From contig NZ_JOEK01000001.1 in the NCBI RefSeq assembly GCF_000719135.1, positions 620,001-684,000 on the forward strand: a DNA stretch of 64,000 nt, written 5' to 3'. Positions 1 through 8,640 of this stretch are shown here, piece after piece (position 1 is the stretch's first letter; each line of letters begins with the position of its first letter). Below the pieces are notes generated by a model that searched no databases, was not told the DNA's origin, and saw only the letters and a program-made list of their open reading frames with translations. A program made the position numbers and the translations under genes. The DNA comes from Streptomyces avicenniae (GTDB lineage: Bacteria; Actinomycetota; Actinomycetes; Streptomycetales; Streptomycetaceae).

Positions 1-1
1 G

Positions 2-394
2 CTGCTCGAACCCGTGGACGTCTACTCGGAGGTCTTCGACCCGTACGTGCCGCGCAGCACGCCGGTCGCCTCCCGCATCTCGGACGACCTGGCCGACATC
101 ATCTCCGACCTGCGGCACGGCCTCGCCCACTACCGGGCGGGGCGCGTGAGCGAGGGCCTGTGGTGGTGGCAGTTCTCGTACCTGTCGAACTGGGGTCCGA
201 CGGCCAGCGGCGCGCTGCGCGCGCTCCAGTCGCTGGTGGCGCACGTCCGGCTGGACACGCCGCTGGCCGAACTGGACGGCCTCGACATCGACAGCGACGC
301 CGAGGACGGCGACCTGGAGCGGCAGGCGGGGCGCGTCATGGAGGCGGAGATCGCCACGCCGCTCGGGTTGAAGGCAGCCGGCCGCGAGCGCTGA
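2..394 (+). CDS. DUF5063 domain protein, 3' part
   Basis: This is the last 130 codons of a gene whose start lies before the window; the frame is open from base 2. The visible part has the tryptophan-rich segment GLWWWQFSYLSNWG, typical of actinobacterial DUF5063 proteins, followed by an acidic stretch. No enzymatic motif is visible and the biochemical role of the family is unknown to me. In Streptomyces this family usually lies just downstream of recR and upstream of the aspartokinase gene, which fits the lysC gene found further on. It ends tail to tail with the next gene. Confidence 0.8.
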   Translation: MLEPVDVYSEVFDPYVPRSTPVASRISDDLADIISDLRHGLAHYRAGRVSEGLWWWQFSYLSNWGPTASGALRALQSLVAHVRLDTPLAELDGLDIDSDAEDGDLERQAGRVMEAEIATPLGLKAAGRER

Positions 395-436
395 TCAGGC
401 GCCGCCAGGCCCGCGACCGGCCGCCGCCTCACGCCG

Positions 437-1378
437 TCACGGGGTGAGGACGAGCCGCCCGCGCAGGCCCCCGGCGGCGAGCCGTTCGTGGGCGCGCGCC
501 GCGTCCGCCAGCGGCAGGGTGTCGGCGACCCGGGGCGTCAGCACGCCCCGGGCCGCGAGCCCGGCCAGCCCCGCGAGCGCCGTGCCGTCCGCCGTGACCC
601 AGACGTTCCGCACCCGTATGCCGCGCAGCGGCAGGGGCTGACCGCCCAGCACGGCGGCGAACGCGCCCCGCGACCGTACGGCCGCCTGCGCGGGCACGCC
701 GAGCACCGCCGCGTCCAGCGCGCCGTCCGTCCCGCCTGGCACGAGCGCGCGCACGGCCGCGCCGAGGTCGCCGCCCTCCACCGCCGCCCGGTCCACGAAC
801 CACTCGGCGCCGGACGCGCGCGCCCGCTTCTCGTCCGCCGCGCCCGCCAGGGCCACGACGCGCAGCCCGCGCGCCGCCGCCAGTTCGACGGCGAACCCGC
901 CGACCGCCCCCGCCGCGCCCGTGACGAGCAGGGTCTCGCCCGTCGCGAGGCCGAGCGCGTCGAGGGCCTGGAGCGCGGTCAGGGCGCCGAGCGGGAGGGC
1001 CGCAGCCGCGACGGGGGACAGGCCGTCGGGGCGGCGCGCGACGGCGGCGGAGTCCAGGACGACGAACTCGGCGTGCGTCCCGAGCGGCACGTCCAGCAGG
1101 TCGTGCAGCCCGAGCACCGGGTCTCCCGGCGCGAGGCCCGCGCCCGGCCCGGCCGCCTCCACGACACCGGCGACGTCCCAGCCGAGGCCGGTGACCGCGC
1201 GTGCGCCCATCAGACCGCCCTGGACGAGGGCCCCGGCCCGGGTGGCGAGGTCCACCGGGTGGACGGCCGCGGCCTCGACGCGGATCAGGACCTGCCCCGG
1301 CCCCGGCTCAGGCACCGGGACCTCCACGACCTCGACGGCCTCCGTGCCCCCGTACCCCTTCGACACGACTGCGCGCAT
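437..1378 (-). CDS. NADP-dependent quinone/zinc-type oxidoreductase (MDR family)
   Basis: A 313-aa medium-chain dehydrogenase/reductase of the quinone oxidoreductase branch. It has the N-terminal GroES-like fold with YGGTEAVEVVEVPVP, and a Rossmann segment with LLVTGAAGAVGGFAVELAA around residues 140-160 that binds NADPH. No structural zinc cysteines are seen, as expected for the QOR type. The ATG chosen has a GAGGAG ribosome site 9 nt before it; a longer frame upstream lacks one. It is divergent from an HxlR regulator with a palindrome between them, so it is probably the regulator's target, induced by quinone or electrophile stress. The substrate is inferred from family only. Confidence 0.88.
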   Translation of the reverse strand: MRAVVSKGYGGTEAVEVVEVPVPEPGPGQVLIRVEAAAVHPVDLATRAGALVQGGLMGARAVTGLGWDVAGVVEAAGPGAGLAPGDPVLGLHDLLDVPLGTHAEFVVLDSAAVARRPDGLSPVAAAALPLGALTALQALDALGLATGETLLVTGAAGAVGGFAVELAAARGLRVVALAGAADEKRARASGAEWFVDRAAVEGGDLGAAVRALVPGGTDGALDAAVLGVPAQAAVRSRGAFAAVLGGQPLPLRGIRVRNVWVTADGTALAGLAGLAARGVLTPRVADTLPLADAARAHERLAAGGLRGRLVLTP

Positions 1379-1476
1379 GACGATCAGCTCCTCACCCCTG
1401 GTGGCGCGCGGCCCGCCGATGCCGGGCCGCGCTCTCGGCACCCAACGTAGGGAGTGCTACTCTCCGCCGGGAAGTA

Positions 1477-1492
1477 GGCACCTGAAGGTGCC
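1477..1492. promoter_or_regulatory. Palindromic operator between oxidoreductase and HxlR gene
   Basis: A perfect inverted repeat GGCACCT-GA-AGGTGCC lies in the divergent intergenic region, 21 bp before the HxlR start. A second, imperfect repeat GGAGT-GCT-ACTCTCC lies just left of it at about 1451-1465. HxlR/DUF24 regulators bind short palindromes of this kind as dimers, so this is the likely autoregulatory and target operator. Binding is inferred. Confidence 0.6.
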
Positions 1493-1513
1493 CAAGCAAC
1501 CCGAAGGAGAGCC

Positions 1514-1921
1514 ATGGCCACGCGCACGGCGGCCGAGCGGCGCGCCGAGACGGCCGCCGCCTACGACGCGTTCCTCGCCGCCTGCCCGACCCGTCAGCTG
1601 CTGGACCGCATCGCCGACAAGTGGGTCGGCCTGCTGCTCGTCGCCCTGGCCGACGGCCCCTGCCGCTACAGCGAGCTGGCCAGGCGGCTGGCGAGCGTCA
1701 GCCAGAAGATGCTGACGCAGACGCTGCGCCGACTGGAGCGTGACGGCCTCGTCGTCCGTACGGTCACCCCGGCCGTCCCGGTGCGCGTCGAGTACGCCCT
1801 GACGCCGCTGGGGCAGGGGCTGCGGCCGATCATGCAGGCCATCAAGGGCTGGGCCGAGGCGAACATGGACGAGGTCGTCGCCGCCCGTGCGGCCTACGAC
1901 CGGCGCGCGGCGGCCTCCTGA
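1514..1921 (+). CDS. HxlR/DUF24-family winged-helix regulator
   Basis: A 135-aa single-domain winged-helix regulator. The core runs from about residue 24 to 115 and includes CPTRQLLDRIADKW, the helix SELARRLASVSQKMLTQTLRRL and the wing ending in YALTPLG, all hallmarks of HxlR. Cys24 sits where DUF24 redox sensors such as QorR carry their reactive cysteine, so thiol-based sensing of quinones or oxidants is a reasonable inference. A GGAGAG ribosome site precedes the ATG. Its 3' end overlaps the convergent phosphatase gene by 28 bp. Confidence 0.92.
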   Translation: MATRTAAERRAETAAAYDAFLAACPTRQLLDRIADKWVGLLLVALADGPCRYSELARRLASVSQKMLTQTLRRLERDGLVVRTVTPAVPVRVEYALTPLGQGLRPIMQAIKGWAEANMDEVVAARAAYDRRAAAS

Positions 1922-4026
1922 GCGGCGTCCGGCTCCTGGGGGCTGAGCAGGAGCAGCGCGATGTCGTCGTCGCGGTTCTCGGTGTGACGTGTGCGCAGGA
2001 GGTGGTCGGCGAGGTCGTCCATCGTGCCGCCGAGGTCGAGCGAGTGCTCCACCGCGTCGGCGAGGTCACGGGCGAGCTGCCCCGTGGCGACGTCGGGGTC
2101 GAGGCCGGGGCGCTCCACGAGGCCGTCCGTGTACAGCAGGAGGACCGAGCCGGGGGACAGCGGCAGCTCGACCGCCGGGTACGCCGCGCTCTCGTCGATG
2201 CCGAGCAGCGGGCCCGGAGGTACGTCGGGCACGGTGATCCGGCCGTCCGGGTGGCGCAGCAGGGGCGGCGGGTGCCCGGCGGTGGCGACGACGGCGCGGC
2301 AGCGCGTGACGTCGAGCTGGATGTACAGGCAACTGGTGAACAGCCCCGGGTCCAGGTCGGTCAGCAGCCGGTTGGTCCGCCCGAGCACCTCCTGCGGCGG
2401 CTCGCCCGCGCTGGCGTGCACGGCGGTGCGGACCTGGCCCATGAGGGCGGCGGCCGTCACGTTGTGGCCCTGCACGTCGCCGATGACGACCGCGACGTCC
2501 CCGCTGTCGAGGGGGATCACGTCGTAGAAGTCGCCGCCGATGTCCATGCCGCGCGTGGCGGGGAGGTAGCGGACGGCGACGTCGAGGCCGGGGAGCGCGG
2601 GCAGTTCGTGGGGCAGCAGCCCGGACTGGAGCTGACGGGCGAGCTGCTGCTTGGCGTCGAAGAGGCGGGCGCGGTCGAGGGCCTGGGCGATCAGTCCGGC
2701 GAGCGAGGTGAGGACGGTGCGCTCGTCGCGCGTGAACGTGTGCGGGTCCACGTACGACAGCACGAAGCAGCCGACCGCGTGGCCCGTGCTGACCAGGGGC
2801 AGGAACGCCCAGGCGGACTTGCCCGTGAGGTCGGGCACCTCCGGGTAGCGTTCGAGCATCTCGTCGGCCGAGTCCATGAACTGCGGGCGGCGGTCGTGCA
2901 CCACCTGGGCCGCCGCGTTGGGCGGTGACTCCAGCGGCGTGCCGTCGAAGTGCTCGATGGCCTGGGTGGTGTAGCCCCGGTACCCGGCGACGCGCAGCCG
3001 TCCGCCCTCCGTCACGTACAGGACGAGGCCCTGCGCGTCGAACGCGGGCAGCACCTGGTCGGCGACCAGCCGCACCACGTCCTGCACGCCGACGGCCTGG
3101 GTGAGGGCGGAGGCGAGCTGGGTGACGCGCTGGAGCACGCTGTCCTGCGTCGGCGTGTCCCCTCTGACGGGCGCGGTGGCCCGCTCGTCGCTGGGGGTGA
3201 TGCGCACGCTGATGCCGCGGGCGCCGGGGTAGAGCCGGAAGCGCAGCGGCTGGTCGGGCGGGCGCAGCGCGAGGAACGTCTTCGGCTCGCGGCTTATCAA
3301 CGCCGCGCGGTAGCGGTCGGTGTGGACCGGGTCGTTCAGCCAGGGCAGCCGGTCCCACAGCGGTGCGCCGAGCAGGTCGTCGGGGCCGTCGGCGCCCAGC
3401 AGCTGCGCGGCGGCGCTGTTGGCGTAGACGACGCTGCCGTCCAGGCGCAGCGAGCAGCAGCCTTCCGGCAGGCGCTCGGCGAAGTCGGCGGCGGCGAGCG
3501 CCTCGTCGGGTCCCGGCGTGTGGGTGCGCGGGGCCCAGACCTCGCGGGGCTGCGGGGCGGCCGTGATCGGCGTGCCGGAGTCGGCGGCGCGGCGCAGCAG
3601 CGCGGCCATGCCGTCCGCCGCCTTCTTCAGCGTCTCCCGCTCGGTCTCGGACAGCTCGGCCGGATGGGACGGCGGCCAGACGACGCCGAGCGATCCCCAG
3701 CAGACGCCGTCGGCGCTGAGCAGCGGCATCTGCGCTATGGCGAACGGGTAGGGCATCGAGGGGCTGAGCCCGGGCTGCTGGTTCTCCTGGCTGTTGTCCC
3801 AGCGCAGCCGCCGCTCGCGGACGGCCTCGGTCAGCAGCATGGGCGCGTCGAGGCTGATCCGCGCCCAGGAGACGGCCTGGGCGGCGGGCAGGCCGAGCAG
3901 GGACGTCAGCCGCAGCACCGGCTCACCCGGGGCGAGCAGGTAGATCACGCCGCTGTGCCCTCCCGTCGAGCGGACCGCGTCGATCAGAAAGCGGTCCAGC
4001 GACTCGACGCCGGATGAATGCCCCAT
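1894..4026 (-). CDS. GAF-PAS-GAF SpoIIE-type PP2C phosphatase
   Basis: A 710-aa multidomain signalling phosphatase. An N-terminal GAF-like region (about 1-140) is followed by a PAS region (about 165-265), a second GAF domain (about 290-440) and a C-terminal SpoIIE/PP2C phosphatase domain (about 470-695). The metal-binding motifs GGDFYDV, GDVQGHN and LLYTDGLVE are all present, so it should be active. Family members dephosphorylate anti-anti-sigma factors of the SpoIIAA/BldG type in response to ligands sensed by the GAF/PAS modules. No membrane segment is seen. It is divergent from lysC. The partner is unknown; BldG, encoded 46 kb away, is only one candidate. Confidence 0.9.
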   Translation of the reverse strand: MGHSSGVESLDRFLIDAVRSTGGHSGVIYLLAPGEPVLRLTSLLGLPAAQAVSWARISLDAPMLLTEAVRERRLRWDNSQENQQPGLSPSMPYPFAIAQMPLLSADGVCWGSLGVVWPPSHPAELSETERETLKKAADGMAALLRRAADSGTPITAAPQPREVWAPRTHTPGPDEALAAADFAERLPEGCCSLRLDGSVVYANSAAAQLLGADGPDDLLGAPLWDRLPWLNDPVHTDRYRAALISREPKTFLALRPPDQPLRFRLYPGARGISVRITPSDERATAPVRGDTPTQDSVLQRVTQLASALTQAVGVQDVVRLVADQVLPAFDAQGLVLYVTEGGRLRVAGYRGYTTQAIEHFDGTPLESPPNAAAQVVHDRRPQFMDSADEMLERYPEVPDLTGKSAWAFLPLVSTGHAVGCFVLSYVDPHTFTRDERTVLTSLAGLIAQALDRARLFDAKQQLARQLQSGLLPHELPALPGLDVAVRYLPATRGMDIGGDFYDVIPLDSGDVAVVIGDVQGHNVTAAALMGQVRTAVHASAGEPPQEVLGRTNRLLTDLDPGLFTSCLYIQLDVTRCRAVVATAGHPPPLLRHPDGRITVPDVPPGPLLGIDESAAYPAVELPLSPGSVLLLYTDGLVERPGLDPDVATGQLARDLADAVEHSLDLGGTMDDLADHLLRTRHTENRDDDIALLLLSPQEPDAAQEAAARRS

Positions 4027-4263
4027 ACCGGCACATTACGACGAGGGCGGGCCCCGCACATCCGGTCCGCGTGCTGGACAGGCGGCGCGCCGGTGTGTGA
4101 GGTCGGTTACGTTTCCCCCGCGTTTCGGTGTGTCCGCCGGGCCGCGCGGGCAGGGGTCGTCGCTGGACGGGCGGCCCGGGGGTGCCCGCTCGTTACACTT
4201 CATCCGCATCCGTCCGTGGCCGCCCAGCGGTCACGGAGAGTGAGAGAACGAGGAGCGACACAC

Positions 4264-5535
4264 GTGGGCCTTGTCGTGCAGAAGTACGGCGGCTCCTCCG
4301 TTGCCGACGCCGAGGGCATCAAGCGGGTCGCCAAGCGGGTCGTCGAGGCCAAGAAGAACGGCAACCAGGTCGTCGTCGTCGTGTCGGCGATGGGTGACAC
4401 GACGGACGAGCTGATCGATCTCGCGGGACAGGTGTCCCCGGTCGCCTCAGGGCGCGAGCTGGACATGCTGCTCACCTCGGGTGAGCGGATCTCCATGGCG
4501 CTGCTGGCGATGGCGATCGGCGCGCTGGGCCACGAGGCGCAGTCGTTCACCGGCAGCCAGGCGGGCGTCATCACCGATTCCGTCCACAACAAGGCGCGCA
4601 TCATCGACGTGACGCCCGGCCGTATCCGCAGCTCCGTCGATCAGGGCAACATCGCCATCGTCGCGGGCTTCCAGGGCGTGTCGCAGAACGGCAAGGACAT
4701 CACCACCCTCGGCCGCGGCGGCTCGGACACCACGGCCGTCGCGCTCGCCGCCGCGCTGGGCGCCGAGGTCTGCGAGATCTACACCGACGTGGACGGCGTG
4801 TTCACGGCCGACCCGCGCGTCGTGCCCAAGGCGCGGAAGATCGAGTGGATCTCGTCGGAGGACATGCTGGAGCTGGCCAGCTCCGGCTCCAAGGTGCTGC
4901 TGCACCGGTGCGTCGAGTACGCGCGCCGCTACTCCATTCCCATCCATGTCCGGTCGTCGTTCTCCGGCCTGAAGGGCACCTGGGTCAGCAATCAACCGCT
5001 CGGAGGTCAGCCGATGGAGCAGGCAATCATCTCGGGGGTCGCCCACGACACCTCCGAGGCGAAGATCACGGTCGTCGGCGTCTCCGACAAGCCGGGTGTC
5101 GCCGCGACCATCTTCCGCACCATCGCGGACGCCGAGGTCAACATCGACATGGTCGTCCAGAACGTCTCGGCCGCCGCCACCGGGCTGACGGACATCTCGT
5201 TCACGCTGCCGAAGGACGAGGGCCGCAAGGCGATCGACGCGCTGGAGAAGCGCCGCCCGCTGATCGGCTTCGACGCCCTGCGCTACGACGACCAGATCGC
5301 CAAGATCTCCCTCGTCGGCGCGGGCATGAAGACCAACCCCGGCGTCACCGCCACCTTCTTCGAGGCCCTGTCCAACGCCGGGGTGAACATCGAGCTGATC
5401 TCCACCTCCGAGATCCGCATCTCGGTCGTCACGCGCTCGGACGACGTGAGTTCCGCCGTCCGCGCCGTCCACAGCGCGTTCGGTCTGGACAGCGACTCGG
5501 ACGAGGCCGTCGTGTACGGGGGCACCGGCCGCTGA
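4264..5535 (+). CDS. lysC: Aspartokinase (alpha subunit)
   Basis: A 423-aa aspartate kinase (EC 2.7.2.4), the first step of lysine, threonine, methionine and diaminopimelate synthesis. The N-terminal kinase domain starts with [15 protein letters not shown] and includes the [16 protein letters not shown] segment; two ACT domains occupy about residues 265-423 and confer feedback control. The start is a GTG with AGGAG 9 nt upstream; a longer frame exists but lacks a ribosome site and family similarity. An internal start inside this gene (separate entry) should give the beta subunit. The asd gene that usually follows in streptomycetes is absent; an ECF sigma gene follows instead. Confidence 0.96.
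   Translation: MGLVVQKYGGSSVADAEGIKRVAKRVVEAKKNGNQVVVVVSAMGDTTDELIDLAGQVSPVASGRELDMLLTSGERISMALLAMAIGALGHEAQSFTGSQAGVITDSVHNKARIIDVTPGRIRSSVDQGNIAIVAGFQGVSQNGKDITTLGRGGSDTTAVALAAALGAEVCEIYTDVDGVFTADPRVVPKARKIEWISSEDMLELASSGSKVLLHRCVEYARRYSIPIHVRSSFSGLKGTWVSNQPLGGQPMEQAIISGVAHDTSEAKITVVGVSDKPGVAATIFRTIADAEVNIDMVVQNVSAAATGLTDISFTLPKDEGRKAIDALEKRRPLIGFDALRYDDQIAKISLVGAGMKTNPGVTATFFEALSNAGVNIELISTSEIRISVVTRSDDVSSAVRAVHSAFGLDSDSDEAVVYGGTGR
5002..5016 (+). promoter_or_regulatory. Internal ribosome site and start for aspartokinase beta subunit
   Basis: A GGAGG sequence lies 7 nt before an in-frame ATG at 5014, at codon 251 of lysC. Translation from here would give a 173-aa protein made of the two ACT domains ([12 protein letters not shown] onward). 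Overlapping in-frame alpha and beta subunits are established for aspartokinases of Corynebacterium, Bacillus subtilis and Streptomyces. The strong Shine-Dalgarno sequence supports it here. Confidence 0.8.
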
Positions 5536-5593
5536 CCGGGACGTACCGGTTGTGAAGCTCCCGTGACCAAGTCGTAGGGCCGTATGCCTTGCT

Positions 5594-5661
5594 CCGGGCC
5601 GATGGCCCGGGGGACGATTTCCTCTCCCCGCACCGCCTGGAACCAACCGCGGTGCGGGGAG
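5594..5661 (+). terminator. lysC terminator (two hairpins)
   Basis: Two hairpins follow lysC. The first is CCGGGCC-GAT-GGCCCGG (5594-5610). The second has perfect 13-bp arms, CTCCCCGCACCGC at 5624-5636 and its complement at 5649-5661, with a 12-nt loop, and is followed by CGTCTTT. This suggests an intrinsic terminator separating lysC from the sigma-factor operon. Confidence 0.75.
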
Positions 5662-5791
5662 CGTCTTTAGGGGCTCTCGCGGGCCGTCGGGACGCCCATC
5701 GGACAGGACTACGGGCAGGTGGTGGAAGTGACGACGATGGACCCGCCGGCCGTCATCCCGCCCGCGCCGTACAACCTTTGCGGGGGAGAGC

Positions 5792-5968
5792 GTGTCCAAC
5801 AGGCGTGGCAGAGGTACTCGACATCACGACAACGCCCCCGCGTCGCCTACCGCGTTCGGCAGCACCACGCCTGCGGGGCATGCCGGTGATCGCGCCCCTG
5901 CCCGCCCCCGCGACCTCGGCGGCAGGCCGACACGCCAGGGGCGAGGCCGCGGACGGCACGATGGCTGA
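5792..5968 (+). CDS. Possible 58-aa upstream ORF before the sigma gene
   Basis: A GTG with a strong GGGGGAG just upstream opens a 58-codon frame (starting VSNRRGRGTRHHDN, rich in Arg, Gly and Pro). Its TGA lies 5 nt inside the sigma-factor frame that starts with ATG at 5961. It is the only well-formed ribosome site in this leader, so ribosomes may translate this frame first and then re-initiate on the sigma gene. Alternatively the sigma frame begins upstream (GTG 5805 or ATG 5880) and this is noise. No similarity is recognised. Confidence 0.35.
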   Translation: MSNRRGRGTRHHDNAPASPTAFGSTTPAGHAGDRAPARPRDLGGRPTRQGRGRGRHDG

Positions 5969-6461
5969 AGGCACCACCATCGACTTCCTCACCGAGACCT
6001 ACCGGGCGCACTACCGCTCGCTGCTCGGTCTCGCCGCCCTGCTGCTGGACGACACCGCCTCGTGCGAGGACGTCGTGCAGGAGGCGTTCATCCGCGTCCA
6101 CTCCGCGCGCAGCCGCGTCCGCGACCCGGAGAAGACGCTCGCCTACCTGCGCCAGACCGTGGTGAACCTGTCCCGTTCGACCCTCCGTCGCCGCATACTC
6201 GGCCTCAAGCTCCTCTCCAAGCCGCTGCCCGACATGGCCAGCGCCGAGGAGGGCGCGTACGAGCAGTTGGAGCGCGCCGACCTCATCAAGGCCATGCGCG
6301 GACTCCAGCGCCGCCAGCGCGAGGTGCTCGTCCTGCGCTACTTCGCCGACATGACCGAGGCCGAGGTCGCCAGGACCCTGGGCATCTCGGCCGGTTCGGT
6401 GAAGGCGTACGGCTCCCGTGGCATCGCCGCGCTGCGCGTCGCCATGGAGGACGCCAGATGA
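5961..6461 (+). CDS. ECF RNA polymerase sigma factor (SigE-like family)
   Basis: A sigma-70-family ECF factor with a 166-aa core. Region 2 includes FLTETYRAHYRSLLGLAALL and the DVVQEAFIRVHS helix; region 4 includes LQRRQREVLVLRYFADMTEAEVA and the recognition helix ISAGSVKAYGSRGIAAL. Family members direct core polymerase to stress promoters and are held by a cognate anti-sigma factor. The start is uncertain: the frame is open upstream with GTG 5805 and ATG 5880 as alternatives, but conservation begins near MAEGTTIDF and an upstream ORF overlaps this ATG. Its stop overlaps the next start (ATGA), so the downstream membrane protein is co-translated and may be its regulator. Confidence 0.88.
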   Translation: MAEGTTIDFLTETYRAHYRSLLGLAALLLDDTASCEDVVQEAFIRVHSARSRVRDPEKTLAYLRQTVVNLSRSTLRRRILGLKLLSKPLPDMASAEEGAYEQLERADLIKAMRGLQRRQREVLVLRYFADMTEAEVARTLGISAGSVKAYGSRGIAALRVAMEDAR

Positions 6462-7795
6462 CCGACCGCGACTCCGGTCGTCCGCCGCGCGAGCCGCGGC
6501 GGACGGACCCGGTGGCGGGGGTCCCGGACGGCCCCGAGCCGCCGGACGGCGCCGGTGAGGAGGCCCTGCGCCGCCTGCTGCGCCAGACGATGGAGGGCAT
6601 CGCGCACGATCCGTCCGCGGGCACGCTCGACCAGCTGCGGCACGCGGTGGTGACGCGTCGCCGCCGCCGTCGGCAGCTGCTCTTCGGCGCGGCGGCCTCC
6701 GTCGCGCTCCTCGGCATCGGCACCCCCCTCGTCCTGTCGGCGACCGGCGGCGCCGGTGGCCCGAACCCGCGCGGCACGGCCCTCGGCACCGACGAGGGCG
6801 CCGTCGTGGACGGCACGCACGAGCAGGGCGGCGACCTCGACGGGCCGGGCCCCTATCCGCCCGACGGCCTGTCCTCCTCGTCGTCCGAGCCCCGCCCCGA
6901 CGACTCGGGCCCCGACTCCCCGCAGGGCGGCGGCGGCCAGGAGGCGGACGGCGAGGACCCGTGGGACCTCGGCGTCGCCTCGCCGACGTGCGACCGGGGG
7001 CAGCTCGGCCGCGTCACCACGGACACCGGCACCCCCGACGCGCAGGGCCGGGTGTACGGCTCCATCCGCATGGTGAACGTCTCCCCGGACGCCTGCCGCG
7101 TCACCGGCGGCGATCTGTTCGCCCTGCCGCTCGGCGACAGCGGCCTGGCCGCCGCGCGCGTCCAGGTCCTCGACCGGACGGAGGGCGACCGCGCCCCCGG
7201 CCTGCCCGCGCCCGACGAGACGCGGGAGGAGCTCGTCCTCCCGCCGGGCGAGGCGTACGAGGTCCGGTTCGCGTGGGTGCCGAGCACCGGCGCGGCCCGC
7301 TCCTGCGAGGTCGCCGCGGAACCCACCGCCGACGGCGGGCTCAGCACGGACCTGGGCGGCGGCTCCGAGCCCGGCTCCACGCCCACGGGCGACCCGACCG
7401 GGAACGACCCCGACGGCGGCGACACCGGCGGCGACACGGGCGGTCCGGCCGCCGGTGGTGGCTCGGGCGAGCCCGCGGCGGGCGGCGGCTCGGGCGACAC
7501 CGGCAGCACGCAGCCGACCGACCCGGCGACCGGCGGTGGCGGCGAGGGCGACAGCGGCGGCGCGGGCGGCGGTTCCGGGGACACCGGCGGCACCGAGCCC
7601 CCGGTGGACGGCGGCGGCAGTGGCGGCGGCGACCCGACCCCCGGCGGTTCCGGCGGCGGCGGCGACTCGTCCGAAGGAGTGCTCCTGCGCTACACCCCGG
7701 CGGCCGGTGAGCCCGAGGCGGCGCAGATCCGCCTCCAGGGCAGCTGCTCCGGGACCATCTACCGCACGGGCGTTCTGGAGGCCCCGGCGGTCTGA
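6458..7795 (+). CDS. Membrane-anchored DUF4232-like protein, possible anti-sigma partner
   Basis: A 445-aa protein with a charged cytoplasmic N-terminus (about 1-65), one membrane segment following RRRRRRQ (about 68-92) and a long extracellular part. The extracellular domain begins near a CDRGQLGRVTTDTG motif and resembles the beta-rich DUF4232 fold (about 170-300). It is followed by a very low-complexity Gly/Ser/Asp/Thr-rich linker and a short C-terminal strand with LRLQGSCSGTIYR-like content. There is no recognisable zinc anti-sigma (ZAS) motif. The four-base overlap with the sigma gene argues that it regulates that sigma factor across the membrane, but this is inference. Confidence 0.7.
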   Translation: MTDRDSGRPPREPRRTDPVAGVPDGPEPPDGAGEEALRRLLRQTMEGIAHDPSAGTLDQLRHAVVTRRRRRRQLLFGAAASVALLGIGTPLVLSATGGAGGPNPRGTALGTDEGAVVDGTHEQGGDLDGPGPYPPDGLSSSSSEPRPDDSGPDSPQGGGGQEADGEDPWDLGVASPTCDRGQLGRVTTDTGTPDAQGRVYGSIRMVNVSPDACRVTGGDLFALPLGDSGLAAARVQVLDRTEGDRAPGLPAPDETREELVLPPGEAYEVRFAWVPSTGAARSCEVAAEPTADGGLSTDLGGGSEPGSTPTGDPTGNDPDGGDTGGDTGGPAAGGGSGEPAAGGGSGDTGSTQPTDPATGGGGEGDSGGAGGGSGDTGGTEPPVDGGGSGGGDPTPGGSGGGGDSSEGVLLRYTPAAGEPEAAQIRLQGSCSGTIYRTGVLEAPAV

Positions 7796-7811
7796 GCCCG
7801 GCGCGCCCCAG

Positions 7812-7817
7812 TACCGT
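7812..7817 (+). promoter_or_regulatory. Probable -10 of a leaderless SURF1 transcript
   Basis: TACCGT ends exactly 7 nt before the GTG start of the SURF1 gene and no ribosome site is present. This spacing is typical of leaderless actinobacterial transcripts, whose first base is the start codon. Confidence 0.45.
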
Positions 7818-7824
7818 GGGGTCC

Positions 7825-8640
7825 GTGTACCGGTTCCTGCTCACACCGCGCTGGTGGGCGATCAATGTCTTCGTGATCCTCGCGATCCCGGTCTGTCTGA
7901 TCGCCGGGATGTGGCAGCTGGGGCGGTTCGAACACCAGGTGGACGTCCACCGGCACCAGCAGAAGCAGGCCGAGTCCGCCGGTGAGCCGCGCCCGCTGGC
8001 CGACCTCCTGCCGCTGACCACCGAGACCGCCGGTGAGCAGGCCGAGGTCACCGGCAGTTTCGACGCGGACCACCAACTGCTCGTCCCTGGCCGTCGGCTG
8101 GACGACACGTCCGGCTTCTACGTCCTCACCATGCTGCACCCGGCGGACGGCACGCCCGCGCTGCCCGTCGTGCGCGGCTGGCTCCCCGGCGCCGCCGACG
8201 CCGCGCTCGTCCCGCCGCCGCCCGCCGGGGAGGTCACCGTCACCGGCGCGGTGCAGGCGCCCGAGTCGCCCGCCGAGGTGGACGGGCCGACCGGCGGGCT
8301 GCCGTCCGGGCAGCTCGGCGTGATCGGCGCCGCGTCGCTGATCAACGTGCTGCCCTACCCCGTCACCGACGCCTGGCTGACCGTGCGGGACGCCGAGGGG
8401 CCGATGCGGGCGGTGCCCGTCACGGCGCCGTCCGGCACCGGCCTCGACATGGACGCGTTCCAGAACCTGGGCTACACGGCCGAGTGGTTCGTCTTCGCGG
8501 CCTTCACGGTCTTCATGTGGTTCCGCCTCGTGCGGCGCGAGGTGGAGCTGCGCCGTGACGCGGAGCTGGGGCTCATCCCGCCGCAGCAGTCCCGGGAAGA
8601 TGCGCTTGCGCGAAGCGGATCTCCTGCGCCACCTGCTTGA
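7825..8640 (+). CDS. SURF1 family cytochrome oxidase assembly protein
   Basis: A 271-aa SURF1 protein. It starts with YRFLLTPRWWAINVFVIL, which forms the first membrane helix (about 9-29). The large extracytoplasmic domain carries VTGSFDADHQLLVPGR, and a second helix near FAAFTVFMWFRLVRRE (about 220-240) closes the fold. SURF1 acts in haem insertion into the aa3-type cytochrome c oxidase. The GTG was chosen because homologs begin with this YRFLLTPRWW block and a TACCGT hexamer sits 7 nt before it. The 3' end overlaps the convergent S9 peptidase gene by 68 bp. Confidence 0.9.
   Translation: MYRFLLTPRWWAINVFVILAIPVCLIAGMWQLGRFEHQVDVHRHQQKQAESAGEPRPLADLLPLTTETAGEQAEVTGSFDADHQLLVPGRRLDDTSGFYVLTMLHPADGTPALPVVRGWLPGAADAALVPPPPAGEVTVTGAVQAPESPAEVDGPTGGLPSGQLGVIGAASLINVLPYPVTDAWLTVRDAEGPMRAVPVTAPSGTGLDMDAFQNLGYTAEWFVFAAFTVFMWFRLVRREVELRRDAELGLIPPQQSREDALARSGSPAPPA

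Noticed and set aside
2066..3358. Long Arg/Pro-rich open frames overlapping the PP2C phosphatase and many other genes on either strand
   Set aside because: In DNA of this GC content stop codons are rare, so shadow frames stay open. They have no ribosome sites, skewed Arg/Ala/Pro content and no family resemblance, while the chosen frames carry clear motifs.
4018..4263. N-terminal extension of aspartokinase from an earlier start
   Set aside because: The extra 82 residues have no family similarity, and the GTG at 4264 has a good ribosome site and gives the conserved KYGGSS start.
7380..7670. Repetitive Gly/Ser/Asp coding stretch that looks like a tandem repeat or CRISPR-like array
   Set aside because: The units are irregular, there are no spacers, and the frame continues as a low-complexity linker in the membrane protein.
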